Shown here: in pieces, positions 42,653-52,370 of the stretch | Position numbering within the stretch: the first letter of the stretch is position 1 | How the letters are laid out: each line of letters opens with the position of its first letter | Source: JAGXTF01 sp044224315 | GTDB taxonomy: Bacteria; Bacteroidota; Bacteroidia; NS11-12g; UBA955 | Length of the DNA stretch: 64,000 nt | Assembly: GCA_044224315.1 (NCBI GenBank) | Contig: JBGAKR010000001.1 | Location: forward strand, 1,054,001 to 1,118,000 | Direction: 5' to 3' | Program-made: the position numbers and the translations under genes | Notes under the pieces: model-generated | Databases searched by the model: none | Told to the model about the DNA's origin: nothing | What the model saw: the letters and a program-made list of their open reading frames with translations, nothing else

Positions 42653-43559
42653 ATTTTTCTATTACAAAAGTGGGGCGATTTTGCACGCCCTGAAATATTT
42701 TTCCAATGTATAATCCAATAATTCCCAGGGTACTTAAAATTACACCGCTTAAAAACCAGATGGATACAATTAAGCTTGCATAACCCATTACCACTATCCC
42801 TCCCATTAACCATTGAATTACAATTTTAATGGCAAAAATGAACGACACAACTGCAATCCAAAAACCGGCTTTAACAATAATCCTTATGGGTTTGTCGGAA
42901 TAAGCCAGAATGATATTCAGAGCCATGTTCAGATTTTTGCGAATACTGTAATTTGATTTGCCAAACTCTCTTTCCGCATGTTGAACATCTACTTTTACAT
43001 AAGAAAAACCCAGCCATTTTACCATGGTAGGAAAATAGCGGATTTTATCGCCCATTCGCACTACATGGTCAATTACAAAACGGCTGTAAATGCCAAAATT
43101 GGCAATGCGTGCATCCTGTTCGGCACCTGTTAACCAGGTTAATACACGGTAAAACAACCATGAGAAAAACTTTCTGAATAATTTATCTTTTCGTTCCTTT
43201 CTACGTGCCAATGCTATCTGATAATCCGATTGAATGGCTCCGTATAAATTGCCAAATTCCTCGGGCCGGTCTTGCAAATCGCAATCCATCACAATTACCC
43301 AATCACCTGTAACCTGCTCCAGGCCAGCACTAATTGCATAGTGTTGGCCAAAATTGCGGCTCAGTTTTAACCCTTTAACATTGGGGTTCACCTTGGCAAT
43401 TTCCTCAATTAAATCCCAGGAATTGTCGCGGCTATAATCATCCACCAATATTATTTCATGTGCATCAAAATCCGCAGGGATATTGGCTTCAACACGCTTT
43501 ACCAAATCGTGGACCGTGTCTTTTGCATTGAATACCGGTGAAACTACTGATAATTTCAT
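42624..43559 (-). CDS. Family 2 glycosyltransferase (DPM1/GtrB-like, membrane-anchored)
   Basis: 311 residues. The GT2 catalytic domain (about 1-225) has VVSPVFNAKDTV, ILVDDYSRDNSW (DxD-type) and VIVMDCDLQDRPEE; two C-terminal transmembrane helices (about 230-255 and 265-290) follow, with GIIGLYIGKIFQGVQNRP. This is the polyprenyl-phosphate glycosyltransferase group (GtrB, ArnC) that charges undecaprenyl phosphate or adds a sugar near the membrane. It may transfer the first or a branch residue. Confidence 0.87.
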   Translation of the reverse strand: MKLSVVSPVFNAKDTVHDLVKRVEANIPADFDAHEIILVDDYSRDNSWDLIEEIAKVNPNVKGLKLSRNFGQHYAISAGLEQVTGDWVIVMDCDLQDRPEEFGNLYGAIQSDYQIALARRKERKDKLFRKFFSWLFYRVLTWLTGAEQDARIANFGIYSRFVIDHVVRMGDKIRYFPTMVKWLGFSYVKVDVQHAEREFGKSNYSIRKNLNMALNIILAYSDKPIRIIVKAGFWIAVVSFIFAIKIVIQWLMGGIVVMGYASLIVSIWFLSGVILSTLGIIGLYIGKIFQGVQNRPTFVIEKYANCSKTEL

Positions 43560-43564
43560 ATGGT

Positions 43565-44755
43565 TTATTGTTCTGTTTTTTTAATGATATCAGCCAATTC
43601 CCCCACGGTTACCGACCAGTCGAGATGCGCCTCTGCAAAGGCCCGCATTCGATCTATGGTTTGTGTATCTTCTCTTCTTTCTCTGGCAAATTTAACTACC
43701 AAATTCATGTCGATTATTTCAGCATTATTTGGCAATTTTAAATAGTATTTTTCTGCCTCAGTTCCATCTACATCCGGCATACTGTTAGCCTGTATAAACG
43801 GAAGTCCGCGCGCAAAATAATCCCGGCTTTTTAAATTTGTTGTTTCATTAAAATGTATCATATAATTGGCCAGATTACTCACCCCCAGATCGGCTGTATC
43901 TATTAAATCTTCTAAAGCCTCATGACTCAATCGGCCGGTTATTTCAATAAACGGATGCTGATATCGATCGGGCTCGGTAACGTTTCCGGTGATATACAAT
44001 TTTATTTTTTGATCGGGGTAAGCGGCAATGCTTTCTATCAGCCGGTCGAGCCCAGACCAAGGTTGCAACATGCTGCTCCCCTTCATAAAAACCAGGCGAC
44101 AATATTCATCGCTGATTTGTTTGCCTGCATCGCGTTTGCGAATGCGCCCGCAATCTGCTCCATCTCGGTTGTAATATACCTTTGCTTTACCTCCGCTTTT
44201 GCGTTTAATAATGGAGGCAAATTCGGGGGTAAATGCCACTACACCGCGCAATTTGCGGCTGGTGCGATTGTATAAATGCCTTTCAGGTAAATAAAAATAT
44301 ACGAAATACTCAAACCATCGCAAAAAAGTACTTACCGGTCCTGCTTTGGCCGAATATTTTTTCTCGTTGTAATTTTCAGCAATCGAGTACGATGGTATAT
44401 ACAACAAGCATTTCTGCCGTATAGATTCAAGCATTTTTATATACGTCCACCCGGTGCCGCTATGCCTATAAAATATTACATCATGGGGTGCATTTTGCAA
44501 TATTTCCTGCATTTGGCGGTAGTAAAATTGATTTTCGTAATACCCCCTGAACCAGCGCCGGTTAGATTCGTACAAGGTCAGGGGTTTCAGCGTTAACCCC
44601 GATTCAAGTTTTGTGTCTTCTTTTACCGTGGCCGTAAATAACCAACCATCGGTTTCTAATCCACTTTGGTTGAGCTCGCGCACCTGGCAGGCAATTTTAT
44701 CCTGCACACTGGAGCCCTTGTGGCTGCCACCCAAACTGGAATAGAGTACCCGCAT
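43565..44755 (-). CDS. GT-B type glycosyltransferase, divergent
   Basis: 396 residues. The N-terminal MRVLYSSLGGSHKGSSVQDK resembles a GT-B acceptor domain, and from about 210 come LVFMKGSSMLQPWSGLDRLIE and an IEITGRLSHEALEDLIDTADLGVSNLANY stretch typical of the donor half of GT4-like enzymes. The usual E-x7-E is not obvious (NLKSRDYFARGLPFI replaces it), so it is divergent. It lies between the GT2 and nucleotide-sugar dehydrogenase genes with gaps of 5 and 7 bp. Confidence 0.7.
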   Translation of the reverse strand: MRVLYSSLGGSHKGSSVQDKIACQVRELNQSGLETDGWLFTATVKEDTKLESGLTLKPLTLYESNRRWFRGYYENQFYYRQMQEILQNAPHDVIFYRHSGTGWTYIKMLESIRQKCLLYIPSYSIAENYNEKKYSAKAGPVSTFLRWFEYFVYFYLPERHLYNRTSRKLRGVVAFTPEFASIIKRKSGGKAKVYYNRDGADCGRIRKRDAGKQISDEYCRLVFMKGSSMLQPWSGLDRLIESIAAYPDQKIKLYITGNVTEPDRYQHPFIEITGRLSHEALEDLIDTADLGVSNLANYMIHFNETTNLKSRDYFARGLPFIQANSMPDVDGTEAEKYYLKLPNNAEIIDMNLVVKFARERREDTQTIDRMRAFAEAHLDWSVTVGELADIIKKTEQ

Positions 44756-44762
44756 TAAATGA

Positions 44763-46019
44763 TTAGTAGAGGTTATAGAGATTATCGCCTGCCTTTACAT
44801 TCAACTCAGCAAGGTTGTATACAATTTGCCCGGGTTTTTGATTTTCCATGGTTCGTGCCAGATAACGCTTGGATACAATCACCAACTCGGCCTGGGCCAT
44901 AGTGGTCTCCAAATCGGAAATACTGCTGAATAAAAACGGAAAATCTATGCGCACTGTTTCGGGATTTAAATCCTCGTCGAAAACTGAAATCTGGTAATCG
45001 CTTTTCTTCAATTCCATTAAGAGTTTCAGCATTGGACTTTCACGCAAATCATCGGAATGGTTTTTAAAAGTAATACCCACAAATGCAATTTTCTTTTTTC
45101 CAAATTGTTGTATCTTTTCCAAAATAGATTGAATAAAACTTTCATTACTTGGAATTATACTTTGCAATAAAGGAAAATTGCGGGGTGAATGGTGGATGAG
45201 ATGCTGTAATTCGCGCACATCTTTGGGAAGGCAAGAGCCGCCAAAGGGAAGGCCGGGCTTTAGATATCGAGGCGAAATATTTAATTTATTATCCGAGGTA
45301 AAAATGCGATGCGAAACATCAATATCCACCCCATGTTCAGAAGCCAATCCAAATATTTCATTGGCAAATGCCACTTTCAATGCGTGAAAACCATTGTCGA
45401 TATATTTTGCATATTCGGCAGTGCGATAATCGGTAATAAATACTTCAGCGGTTGGGCATACATTAAATAAATCTACAAGGGTTTGCTTCTGGCTGGTATC
45501 ATTCATGCCCAGCACTATACGGCCATAGTCATAAAAATCCTTTACCGCTGAACCTTCGCGCAAAAATTCGGGATAAAAAACAGCCACTACACCGGGGTAT
45601 TTATTTGCCAAATGCTTGGCCACAATTTTTTCGGTAGTGCCCGGGGGAACTGTGCTTCTGAATACGATGAATTTTTTATCCTGTGGTTTTAACAATGAAA
45701 CGATTTCGAAAATTACATTATCAAGGTAGTCAAGATTTACTTCACCGTCGGGCTTGCTTGGAGTTCCCACACAGGTAATCAGCACATCGGCATTTGAAAC
45801 AATTTCGGCTGCACTGTGAACAGGTAAAATATTGCCGTTTTTTACCCCTTCGGCAATTAAATCTCCAACCTGGGGTTCCATAATGGGGCTTTTGCCGTCT
45901 TTAACGTGCTGCACTTTTTGTGGTTTCACATCGGTACACCACACCTTATGCCCGTTTTTCGAAAGGCAGGCCACATTTACTATGCCTACATATCCAAGTC
46001 CGAATACACCAATATTCAT
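44763..46019 (-). CDS. Nucleotide-sugar 6-dehydrogenase, GDP-mannose (AlgD)-like
   Basis: 418 residues with the three domains of UDP-glucose/GDP-mannose dehydrogenases: NAD loop GVFGLGYVGIVNV (about 4-16), TCVGTPSKPDG near 82, and the catalytic Cys263 in FGGSCLPKDVREL, then GITFKNHSDDLRESPML near 335. The GGSCLPKD motif and the length resemble GDP-mannose 6-dehydrogenase more than UDP-glucose 6-dehydrogenase (GGSCFPKD). It oxidises a nucleotide hexose to the uronic acid, which could be the carboxylate that an AsnB-like enzyme amidates. Whether GDP-Man or a UDP-sugar is the substrate cannot be settled here. Confidence 0.85.
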   Translation of the reverse strand: MNIGVFGLGYVGIVNVACLSKNGHKVWCTDVKPQKVQHVKDGKSPIMEPQVGDLIAEGVKNGNILPVHSAAEIVSNADVLITCVGTPSKPDGEVNLDYLDNVIFEIVSLLKPQDKKFIVFRSTVPPGTTEKIVAKHLANKYPGVVAVFYPEFLREGSAVKDFYDYGRIVLGMNDTSQKQTLVDLFNVCPTAEVFITDYRTAEYAKYIDNGFHALKVAFANEIFGLASEHGVDIDVSHRIFTSDNKLNISPRYLKPGLPFGGSCLPKDVRELQHLIHHSPRNFPLLQSIIPSNESFIQSILEKIQQFGKKKIAFVGITFKNHSDDLRESPMLKLLMELKKSDYQISVFDEDLNPETVRIDFPFLFSSISDLETTMAQAELVIVSKRYLARTMENQKPGQIVYNLAELNVKAGDNLYNLY

Positions 46020-46031
46020 TTATTTCTATAT

Positions 46032-47939
46032 TTATTTGATTAATTGTAAATTAATTTCATGCCAGGCCTCATGGATAATCTCTCTGCTGAGGTGCTTATT
46101 GGCATAGGCGTCTTCCATGCGTTGCGCCAAATCGGTTTTTGCAATTACCGGAGATTCTACAAATCGTTTTGAATGTAAATGATCCATAACCCAATCTTTT
46201 AATTCGGTTTTAAACCAATGATCTACGGGGCTACCTATTCCTATTTTATGTTTGCGGGTTCTGATACCTTCGGCCATTTTCCCTTTCATGGATTCGCGCA
46301 GAACAAGTTTGTTATAGCCTTGTCCAACCTTACTTTCAAACGGCAATGAAAATGAATAGGTGAGCAAACGCCAATCCATAAATGGCATACGGATTTCAAC
46401 ACTGTTTATCATCCCTGCGCGATCAAAATCGCGGAATAAACTTGGCAACGTGTCTACAAAAGTTTCTTTAAAAATCATTTTATCAACGTAATCCAAATCT
46501 CCGAAATCATAAGGATCTCCCAGGCCTTGCAGTGAATCGTGTTGTTCGTAATGCTCCTGAAAATAATATGGATTTTTAAATATTTGCCTGAAAGTGGCTT
46601 TCAATCTTTGCAGGGGCGAGGAAGCTTTTTTAATAAGCATTCCCAGATTTTTAATTGCATTTTCCTGCTCCAATTGGTGGTAGGTGGGTATCAACACATC
46701 GCGTATAGCCTTGGCTTTGCGCAAATTGCCCATTTTAAAATAATGATAAAATAAATTATAAATCATATCGCGATATCCATACAACATTTCGTCTACCCCA
46801 TGCCCATCCAGCGATACTTTAATTCCATTTTCTTTCATTCCACGGTAAATAGATGAAATAGACGTAATGGGTGCATGCCCTAATGCATCAAAAAGAACGG
46901 TATCCTTTTCGATGCGGCCTGGCAAATCTGTGAAAGTCTGTTCCAGAAATACAGCAGGCCCGTTTGTATATTTCAATGCCTCTTCTGCATATTGTCTTTC
47001 ATCTGAAATTAAACCTGGAAATGTAGCCACAAATGCACGCTGCGAATCGGGCGAAAAACGCTGCAATTGCTCTTTCTGCAATATATCAAACACAGTAGAA
47101 TATACACTGCTGGAGTCTAAACCCCCGCTGAGCGCCGTTCCTACAGGTACATCACTGATCAGACGCAAGCGGCATGCATCGCGGAAAAGCTCATAATATT
47201 CCTGCGCCTGGTCGCTGAGTTTTTTGGGCACATCCTTTCTTAAAAATTTATAAATATGCCACCAGCGTTCCTGTTTTACCGTTTTATCATCTACACGAAT
47301 TGAAGCTTTATGTCCGGGTAAAATCTGATAAATATTTTCATAAATTGAATAACCCGAGCCTTGAATGCGCGTAAATTCGGTAGATAATTCTACCATTTCA
47401 AGGTTAAACTGGCGCTGAAATCCATCCAGTACTTTGAAAGATCGGGTTTCGGAAGAAAATGCAAATACTTTACCGGGAATATGTAAAAAATACAATGGCT
47501 TGATTCCGAAACGATCGCGCGCAACAAATAATTCTTTTTCCTCGCGGTCCCAAATGGCAAAAGCCCACATGCCATTGAATTGGTGCATGCAATTTTCGCC
47601 CCAGTGAACATAGGCCGCCAAAATTACTTCAGTGTCGGTATTGGTTTTAAATTGATAGCCCAGCTTATCCAATTTCTGTCGGATTTCCATGAAATTGAAT
47701 ACCTCGCCATTGTATGTAATTACATAGCGATCGTTTGCATAAAACATAGGCTGCTTGCCCGATTCAGATAAATCAAGAATCGATAAGCGCCGATGCCCTA
47801 GCCCCAGCGTTCGATTCTCGAAAAATTCATACCCAAAACCATCCGGACCACGTTCGATGATGGCATCGGTAAATTTCTCAAGTTTTCCTTCACTTATCTG
47901 CTCACCATTAAGGTGCCAGATTCCGGTAATTCCACACAT
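46032..47939 (-). CDS. asnB: Asparagine synthase-like amidotransferase 3
   Basis: 635 residues, slightly longer than the other two. Cys2 in MCGITGIWHL, ERGPDGFG near 30, YNGEVFNF near 77, PP-loop ALSGGLDSS near residues 268-276, and VEIRMPFMDWRL near 533. All catalytic elements of glutaminase and amidotransferase are present. It sits directly upstream (in transcription) of the AlgD-like dehydrogenase, so an amide of the resulting uronic acid is an attractive product. Confidence 0.85.
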   Translation of the reverse strand: MCGITGIWHLNGEQISEGKLEKFTDAIIERGPDGFGYEFFENRTLGLGHRRLSILDLSESGKQPMFYANDRYVITYNGEVFNFMEIRQKLDKLGYQFKTNTDTEVILAAYVHWGENCMHQFNGMWAFAIWDREEKELFVARDRFGIKPLYFLHIPGKVFAFSSETRSFKVLDGFQRQFNLEMVELSTEFTRIQGSGYSIYENIYQILPGHKASIRVDDKTVKQERWWHIYKFLRKDVPKKLSDQAQEYYELFRDACRLRLISDVPVGTALSGGLDSSSVYSTVFDILQKEQLQRFSPDSQRAFVATFPGLISDERQYAEEALKYTNGPAVFLEQTFTDLPGRIEKDTVLFDALGHAPITSISSIYRGMKENGIKVSLDGHGVDEMLYGYRDMIYNLFYHYFKMGNLRKAKAIRDVLIPTYHQLEQENAIKNLGMLIKKASSPLQRLKATFRQIFKNPYYFQEHYEQHDSLQGLGDPYDFGDLDYVDKMIFKETFVDTLPSLFRDFDRAGMINSVEIRMPFMDWRLLTYSFSLPFESKVGQGYNKLVLRESMKGKMAEGIRTRKHKIGIGSPVDHWFKTELKDWVMDHLHSKRFVESPVIAKTDLAQRMEDAYANKHLSREIIHEAWHEINLQLIK

Positions 47940-47969
47940 TTTTTTATATAATTAATTGTTTGCTAAGGT

Positions 47970-49184
47970 TCAGTTGGTTTGATTAGAGAGGGTTTCGGCA
48001 AATTTCATAAAATTGATATCTGCCCTGAATTTATTCGAGAATTGGTTTTGAATATTTTTTCTGTATTCAGGATTTCTGAATGAAGATTTCATTTTTTGCG
48101 CAATAATTTCAGCGGCTTTTTGTGGATCAAATTCGGGCTCCATTAATATTCCGGTTTCTTCATTTACAATCTCCGGAACCCCGCAAATATTGCAGCCCAG
48201 CATGGGTATGCCAAAGCTCATGGCCTCCATTAACGACACCGGTAACCCCTCTAAAATGCTGGTATTTAAAAATAAATCTACCCCATTTTGCTGGTAAAAT
48301 TCCATCAGTTTGTTATTGGCAGTCCATCCTCTGAAATCCATTTTTTCCTGGGGTAAAATCTGCTTACATCGCGCCACCACATCCTCCATGCCCGTGCCAC
48401 TGCCAAAGTGAATCCAGCGGAAAGGTTGGTCTAAATGTTTCAATATTTCAGCAATTAAATGCAAGCGTTTCAAGGGTACAAAATTGGAGCATGAAACAAA
48501 TATCATGACATCTGATTGATTAATGGGCGCAATGCTACTTTGTACATTCACCCCCAAATACGCCAGACTGGTATGGGCCCTGTTGCCAAATTGCCGCTTC
48601 ATGTATTTTAATCCAAACTCAGATATTTGGTAAATCTGATTGACGCTATTTATTTCTGTGTATCTGAACGGGTGATAACCGCGGGCTTGTTGTGCCTCAT
48701 CAAAATCATACCCATGGGCGCGTGTAACCAAGGTGCTTTTCCATCCCTTTTCCTTTAAAAGGGCCAATGCGCTCGTCCACTCATTAAACCAATAGGTATA
48801 CAAGGTTACATCCGGTCGGTTCCATTCCTCAGGGCATTCATCTGCCCACATTGCAATTCCAAGCAAACGGTGTAAATTCCATTTAAACTGTGTAATATAT
48901 TTAAACCGGTGTGGCGAATAAATAAATTCTTTCAGATACCATTTCAGTATCAGCCAACCATATTTGATAGCAATCGGTTTTAACGGTTTTTGCGCCCTGG
49001 TATTAAAATTATAAATCTCGACATTACCCGGTATTTCAATCTGTGGATTACCCTTTGGTGTTTCCATTGGCACAATGGTAACTTTTCTGAATTTGTTACA
49101 TAAAAACGGAAACTCGTGGTACAAAAAAGTTTCTCCGCCCTGAAAAGGAAAATGTGTGGTAAATAATACTAAATCCTTTTCCAA
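47970..49184 (-). CDS. Glycosyltransferase family 4 protein
   Basis: 404 residues, GT-B. Starts TTG with LVLFTTHFPFQGGETFLYHEF, an unusual but recognisable GT4 lead. Donor domain near 230 has MIFVSCSNFVPLKRLHLIAEIL, and the acidic motif is in LEGLPVSLMEAMSFGIPMLGCNICGVPEIV near 335. The same VSCS..V..KR.HLI pattern occurs in the GT4 at 34154-35389. Start overlaps the upstream gene by 16 bp. Confidence 0.86.
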   Translation of the reverse strand: MEKDLVLFTTHFPFQGGETFLYHEFPFLCNKFRKVTIVPMETPKGNPQIEIPGNVEIYNFNTRAQKPLKPIAIKYGWLILKWYLKEFIYSPHRFKYITQFKWNLHRLLGIAMWADECPEEWNRPDVTLYTYWFNEWTSALALLKEKGWKSTLVTRAHGYDFDEAQQARGYHPFRYTEINSVNQIYQISEFGLKYMKRQFGNRAHTSLAYLGVNVQSSIAPINQSDVMIFVSCSNFVPLKRLHLIAEILKHLDQPFRWIHFGSGTGMEDVVARCKQILPQEKMDFRGWTANNKLMEFYQQNGVDLFLNTSILEGLPVSLMEAMSFGIPMLGCNICGVPEIVNEETGILMEPEFDPQKAAEIIAQKMKSSFRNPEYRKNIQNQFSNKFRADINFMKFAETLSNQTN

Positions 49185-50482
49185 TCCAGTAAAGTTGTTT
49201 TTAAAAATCCTATTTTGGTTGATAAAACCAATTTGTTCAAGAAGTATGCCAATTGGGTAATTACATGCGTTAACCCCAATCTGAAACGGTTAATAAAATC
49301 CAATTTCTGGCTGCGGTTTTTGGCTGCATTTAATTCTTTTTGAATATTATTTAAAAATTCAGTTTCATTGTATTTTTTCAACCATTCAATGGCTGTTTTT
49401 CCCATCTGGGTATGCCCTTTTTGTTCAACAAAATGCTTTAATTCAACGGCTATTTCATCGCTGCTATTGGCATTGAGCATGGGATATAAATCGCAGTTTT
49501 TTCGTTCATAAAAAGCGTCATCCCTATGCCCCAGGTATACCCCGGTGGTGGCCAGAATTTCGGCATTGGAACAATATAAATACCAACTTTCTACGCCAAA
49601 CTGCCCTACACCGATATCGGCTCTTTTCAGCACAGCCAATATTTCCCTGCGCAACATTACGGGCAACCATACAATGTCTGCTTCTAGCCCCAATTCAGCA
49701 ATTAATGCCTTACTGGCTTCCACATCTGCTCCATAGGCAAACAGGTAACAACGAAACTTTTGCGCCGGATTTTCGGCTTTAAATTTTGCCAATCCTTTTA
49801 AAAATATATCGTTGCCTTTCGAGATATTAGCCGGTGCGGTTTTCCACCATTGCCTGCTTTGTTGCACCAATATCAAATTGCCCGCAGCCTTGGCTTCGTC
49901 TATGCTCTGTGTTAGTTGGTTAACGGCTTGGGTTACTTTTTCCAACCCCGGATAATACATAAACGGAAGTGGCGGAATAATACTATTTTTAAATCCTATT
50001 TTTTGTAAGGTATTTAAAATAAAATCATTATTCAAGCTCATAGGGAGTGTGCGCGCCTGGCGAATACCTTCGAGCTGAAACTTTGCAGTGCGGATTTTAT
50101 CTTTTTCCCACTGTTGCGGAATGCGAAATGCACTGCGGTAAAATGGCCAGTCAAACAAATCGGTACCAGCCCAGGCAAATATGTCTATACGTTTATTTAT
50201 GCGGGCTAAAAGTGCCGGAGCATAATCGGTACCTATATAAAAATCGTATCCGTCCAGGGCCTGCATTAAATCCTCTTTTTTAATTTGCATTACATCCCCG
50301 AAATTCATTTCCAGTCGTTTAATATTGAATTTGATATCTGCAGGGTTCAGGTAATCAGCATCCGGGCTAAAATGGTCGTACTCATAAAGCAAAAATAAAT
50401 CCACATTGTGGCCCATTTCAGCCAGGTATTGCGCAGTGGGCGCAATAATATTATTCATATTTCCAATGCAGGCAATTTTCAT
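49169..50482 (-). CDS. GT-B type glycosyltransferase, divergent
   Basis: 437 residues. N-terminal MKIACIGNMNNIIAPTAQYLAEMGHNVDLF is a Rossmann-type acceptor domain, and the C-terminal part (about 225-380) has FLKGLAKFKAENPAQKFRCYLF, LAVLKRADIGVGQFG and an ILATTGVYLGH stretch replacing the common EALA...G.P motif. The C-terminal 40 residues are amphipathic and may touch the membrane. Family assignment within GT-B is uncertain. Confidence 0.7.
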   Translation of the reverse strand: MKIACIGNMNNIIAPTAQYLAEMGHNVDLFLLYEYDHFSPDADYLNPADIKFNIKRLEMNFGDVMQIKKEDLMQALDGYDFYIGTDYAPALLARINKRIDIFAWAGTDLFDWPFYRSAFRIPQQWEKDKIRTAKFQLEGIRQARTLPMSLNNDFILNTLQKIGFKNSIIPPLPFMYYPGLEKVTQAVNQLTQSIDEAKAAGNLILVQQSRQWWKTAPANISKGNDIFLKGLAKFKAENPAQKFRCYLFAYGADVEASKALIAELGLEADIVWLPVMLRREILAVLKRADIGVGQFGVESWYLYCSNAEILATTGVYLGHRDDAFYERKNCDLYPMLNANSSDEIAVELKHFVEQKGHTQMGKTAIEWLKKYNETEFLNNIQKELNAAKNRSQKLDFINRFRLGLTHVITQLAYFLNKLVLSTKIGFLKTTLLDWKRI

Positions 50483-51675
50483 TGTGCGGCCTGCATTTCC
50501 ACTTCAAATTTCACTGTTTGCTCCACTTTATCTGCCAAGGCTATGGCTGCACTGCGGTTTTCCCCGCTTGTAATTACATGTCCTGCACGTTCAAGCGAGT
50601 TTTTTAAATTTCCCACCTCATCGCCTGGTTTTTTTATCATTCCTATATCCAACACACCGGGCCAGGATTTAACTTCTTCAATTCCCTGCACCGATTTTAG
50701 AATTCCCGCAGGTGGATTAAAAAAGCGATAAATGGCTCCGCGTTTTAAAATTGTGCTTAAATCGGGTTGGATTCCGGTTAATAAATTAGCCAATGCTACG
50801 GGCGCATTAATTCCCGAAACAGCCTCAATAATAGTGTGAAAAATATGTCCGCCTCCGCCGCGTGCGCCGGTTTCTACCATGCGAATTTCCATGCCGTTAA
50901 TAATTGCCTCTGTATGGCCCATGCCGGTATGGATGCCTAATGCTTTTATGGCGCGCTTAACTGTATCTTCTACTAAGGCAAGTTGCGCCTCAGTGAGTTT
51001 GGCCGAATAATTCAGGGATGTGGCAACACGTGTTCTTAAATCGGGTTTTTCTTTGTCGCTTACCGCCAAAATATATACCTCCCCGTTTACACTCAGGGTT
51101 TCAATAGTGAGCTCGGTGCCTTCCACAAAACCTTCGCAAATAAAGCGGTTGTTGCGCACAAACGGTTTCGCAAAATCATAGGCCCATTCTAAATCATCCG
51201 CTGATTTTAATACCGATATTCCCCGGCCCGATCCACCGCTGTCTGTGGGTTTAATCACACAAGGAAAACCAATATTTTGAATGTTATTTTTTAATTCATC
51301 TAGGGTAGAAAACACAAAAAACGGAGGATTGGGAACTCCGGCTTGTTGCCAGGTTTCACGCATAATTCCCTTGTCTGTTGCCGCCAATGCAGCTGTTTCG
51401 CTTATTCCCTTTAATCCAAGTTTGGCATTTACATATGCCGCCGATTTGGTTCCCCAATCATTTACCGGCATTAATGCATCCACCGGATTTTGCGCAAAAT
51501 ATTGATATAAAATTTCGTGATCGGTAAAATTTAAATGCACAAATTCATCGGCATATTCAGCTCCAGGTGCATGGGCATTCCCATCTACCGCAATAGTATA
51601 AAAGCCACCCTGCCTGAGTTTTTCGTAAACCCGGATGTTATAAATTCCTGCCCCTAATACCGCTATTTTTTTCAA
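50479..51675 (-). CDS. ATP-grasp ligase-like protein
   Basis: 398 residues. N-terminal KKIAVLGAGIYNIRVYEKLR pre-ATP-grasp domain, ATP-grasp core about 110-300 with CVIKPTDSGGSGRGISVL, and EAIINGMEIRMVETGARGGGGHI holding the metal-ligand E/N positions near 265-285. It resembles the biotin-carboxylase/PurK/carbamoyl-phosphate group, in which a carboxylate is activated as an acylphosphate and joined to an amine. In a sugar cluster this could attach an amino acid to an amino sugar. Start is TTG. It is coupled to the RraA-like gene 1 bp away. Confidence 0.8.
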   Translation of the reverse strand: MKKIAVLGAGIYNIRVYEKLRQGGFYTIAVDGNAHAPGAEYADEFVHLNFTDHEILYQYFAQNPVDALMPVNDWGTKSAAYVNAKLGLKGISETAALAATDKGIMRETWQQAGVPNPPFFVFSTLDELKNNIQNIGFPCVIKPTDSGGSGRGISVLKSADDLEWAYDFAKPFVRNNRFICEGFVEGTELTIETLSVNGEVYILAVSDKEKPDLRTRVATSLNYSAKLTEAQLALVEDTVKRAIKALGIHTGMGHTEAIINGMEIRMVETGARGGGGHIFHTIIEAVSGINAPVALANLLTGIQPDLSTILKRGAIYRFFNPPAGILKSVQGIEEVKSWPGVLDIGMIKKPGDEVGNLKNSLERAGHVITSGENRSAAIALADKVEQTVKFEVEMQAAQ

Positions 51676-51676
51676 T

Positions 51677-52366
51677 TTACACCAGTGGATTTGCTTCAGG
51701 ATTAAATTTATTACTGTCGGGTTGGTCGAGGTATTTTTTCAAACACACCGTATCATAAGTACTCCATTTACGGCGGTCGATACAGTCAAACCAAATATCC
51801 TCCTGCTCCTCAATCCAATCCAGTTTTTTCAGAAATTCTTCGGTATGCAATTCTTTGGGAATAATAATTACGCCGCTGTCATCACATACTGCAATGGTAT
51901 CGTCAAACTGCGCCCTGCGTTGGGCAATTATACTTTCATCCAGGTCGATTTCACTTTTTACATTAAAGCAACCAATGGGTGAAACTCCCTTCAACCAAAT
52001 GGCATAATTCTCTTTAATTAAATGGGGTATATCGCGCAGTTTTCCCAATACTACCAGGGCTTCGCACTGACGATACAGCATTAAATATTTAGTAACCAAA
52101 TCGCCAAAAATGGCACGTTCACCGCAATTAAATGGCTCGGTAATTACCACAAATCCAGGTTCAATATCGGCAATCTGACGGTGATGCTCCCAGTTGCTTT
52201 CATTTAAGGCATAGGTCCATTTAACACGGCCTACTTTGAAATGCCGATTATTCAAGGCATATAAACCTCCATCCAGCAATCCGGTTTTGTTCATACAATC
52301 TGCTACTTCGGTTGTGCTGATTCGATTCTGCCTAATTTTCTGAATAATCCGATCTACTATATCCAT
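51677..52366 (-). CDS. RraA-like family protein
   Basis: 229 residues. The STTEVADCMNKTG lead, PGFVVITEPFNCGERAIFGDLVTKYL near 90-115 and the VVLGKLRDIPHL core match the RraA/4-hydroxy-4-methyl-2-oxoglutarate aldolase fold; the conserved G-x-x-R-D is GKLRD. RraA-fold proteins include aldolases/decarboxylases acting on oxo-acids and an inhibitor of RNase E. In this position a small-molecule aldolase role is more likely. The substrate is unknown. Confidence 0.75.
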   Translation of the reverse strand: MDIVDRIIQKIRQNRISTTEVADCMNKTGLLDGGLYALNNRHFKVGRVKWTYALNESNWEHHRQIADIEPGFVVITEPFNCGERAIFGDLVTKYLMLYRQCEALVVLGKLRDIPHLIKENYAIWLKGVSPIGCFNVKSEIDLDESIIAQRRAQFDDTIAVCDDSGVIIIPKELHTEEFLKKLDWIEEQEDIWFDCIDRRKWSTYDTVCLKKYLDQPDSNKFNPEANPLV

Positions 52367-52370
52367 TGTT

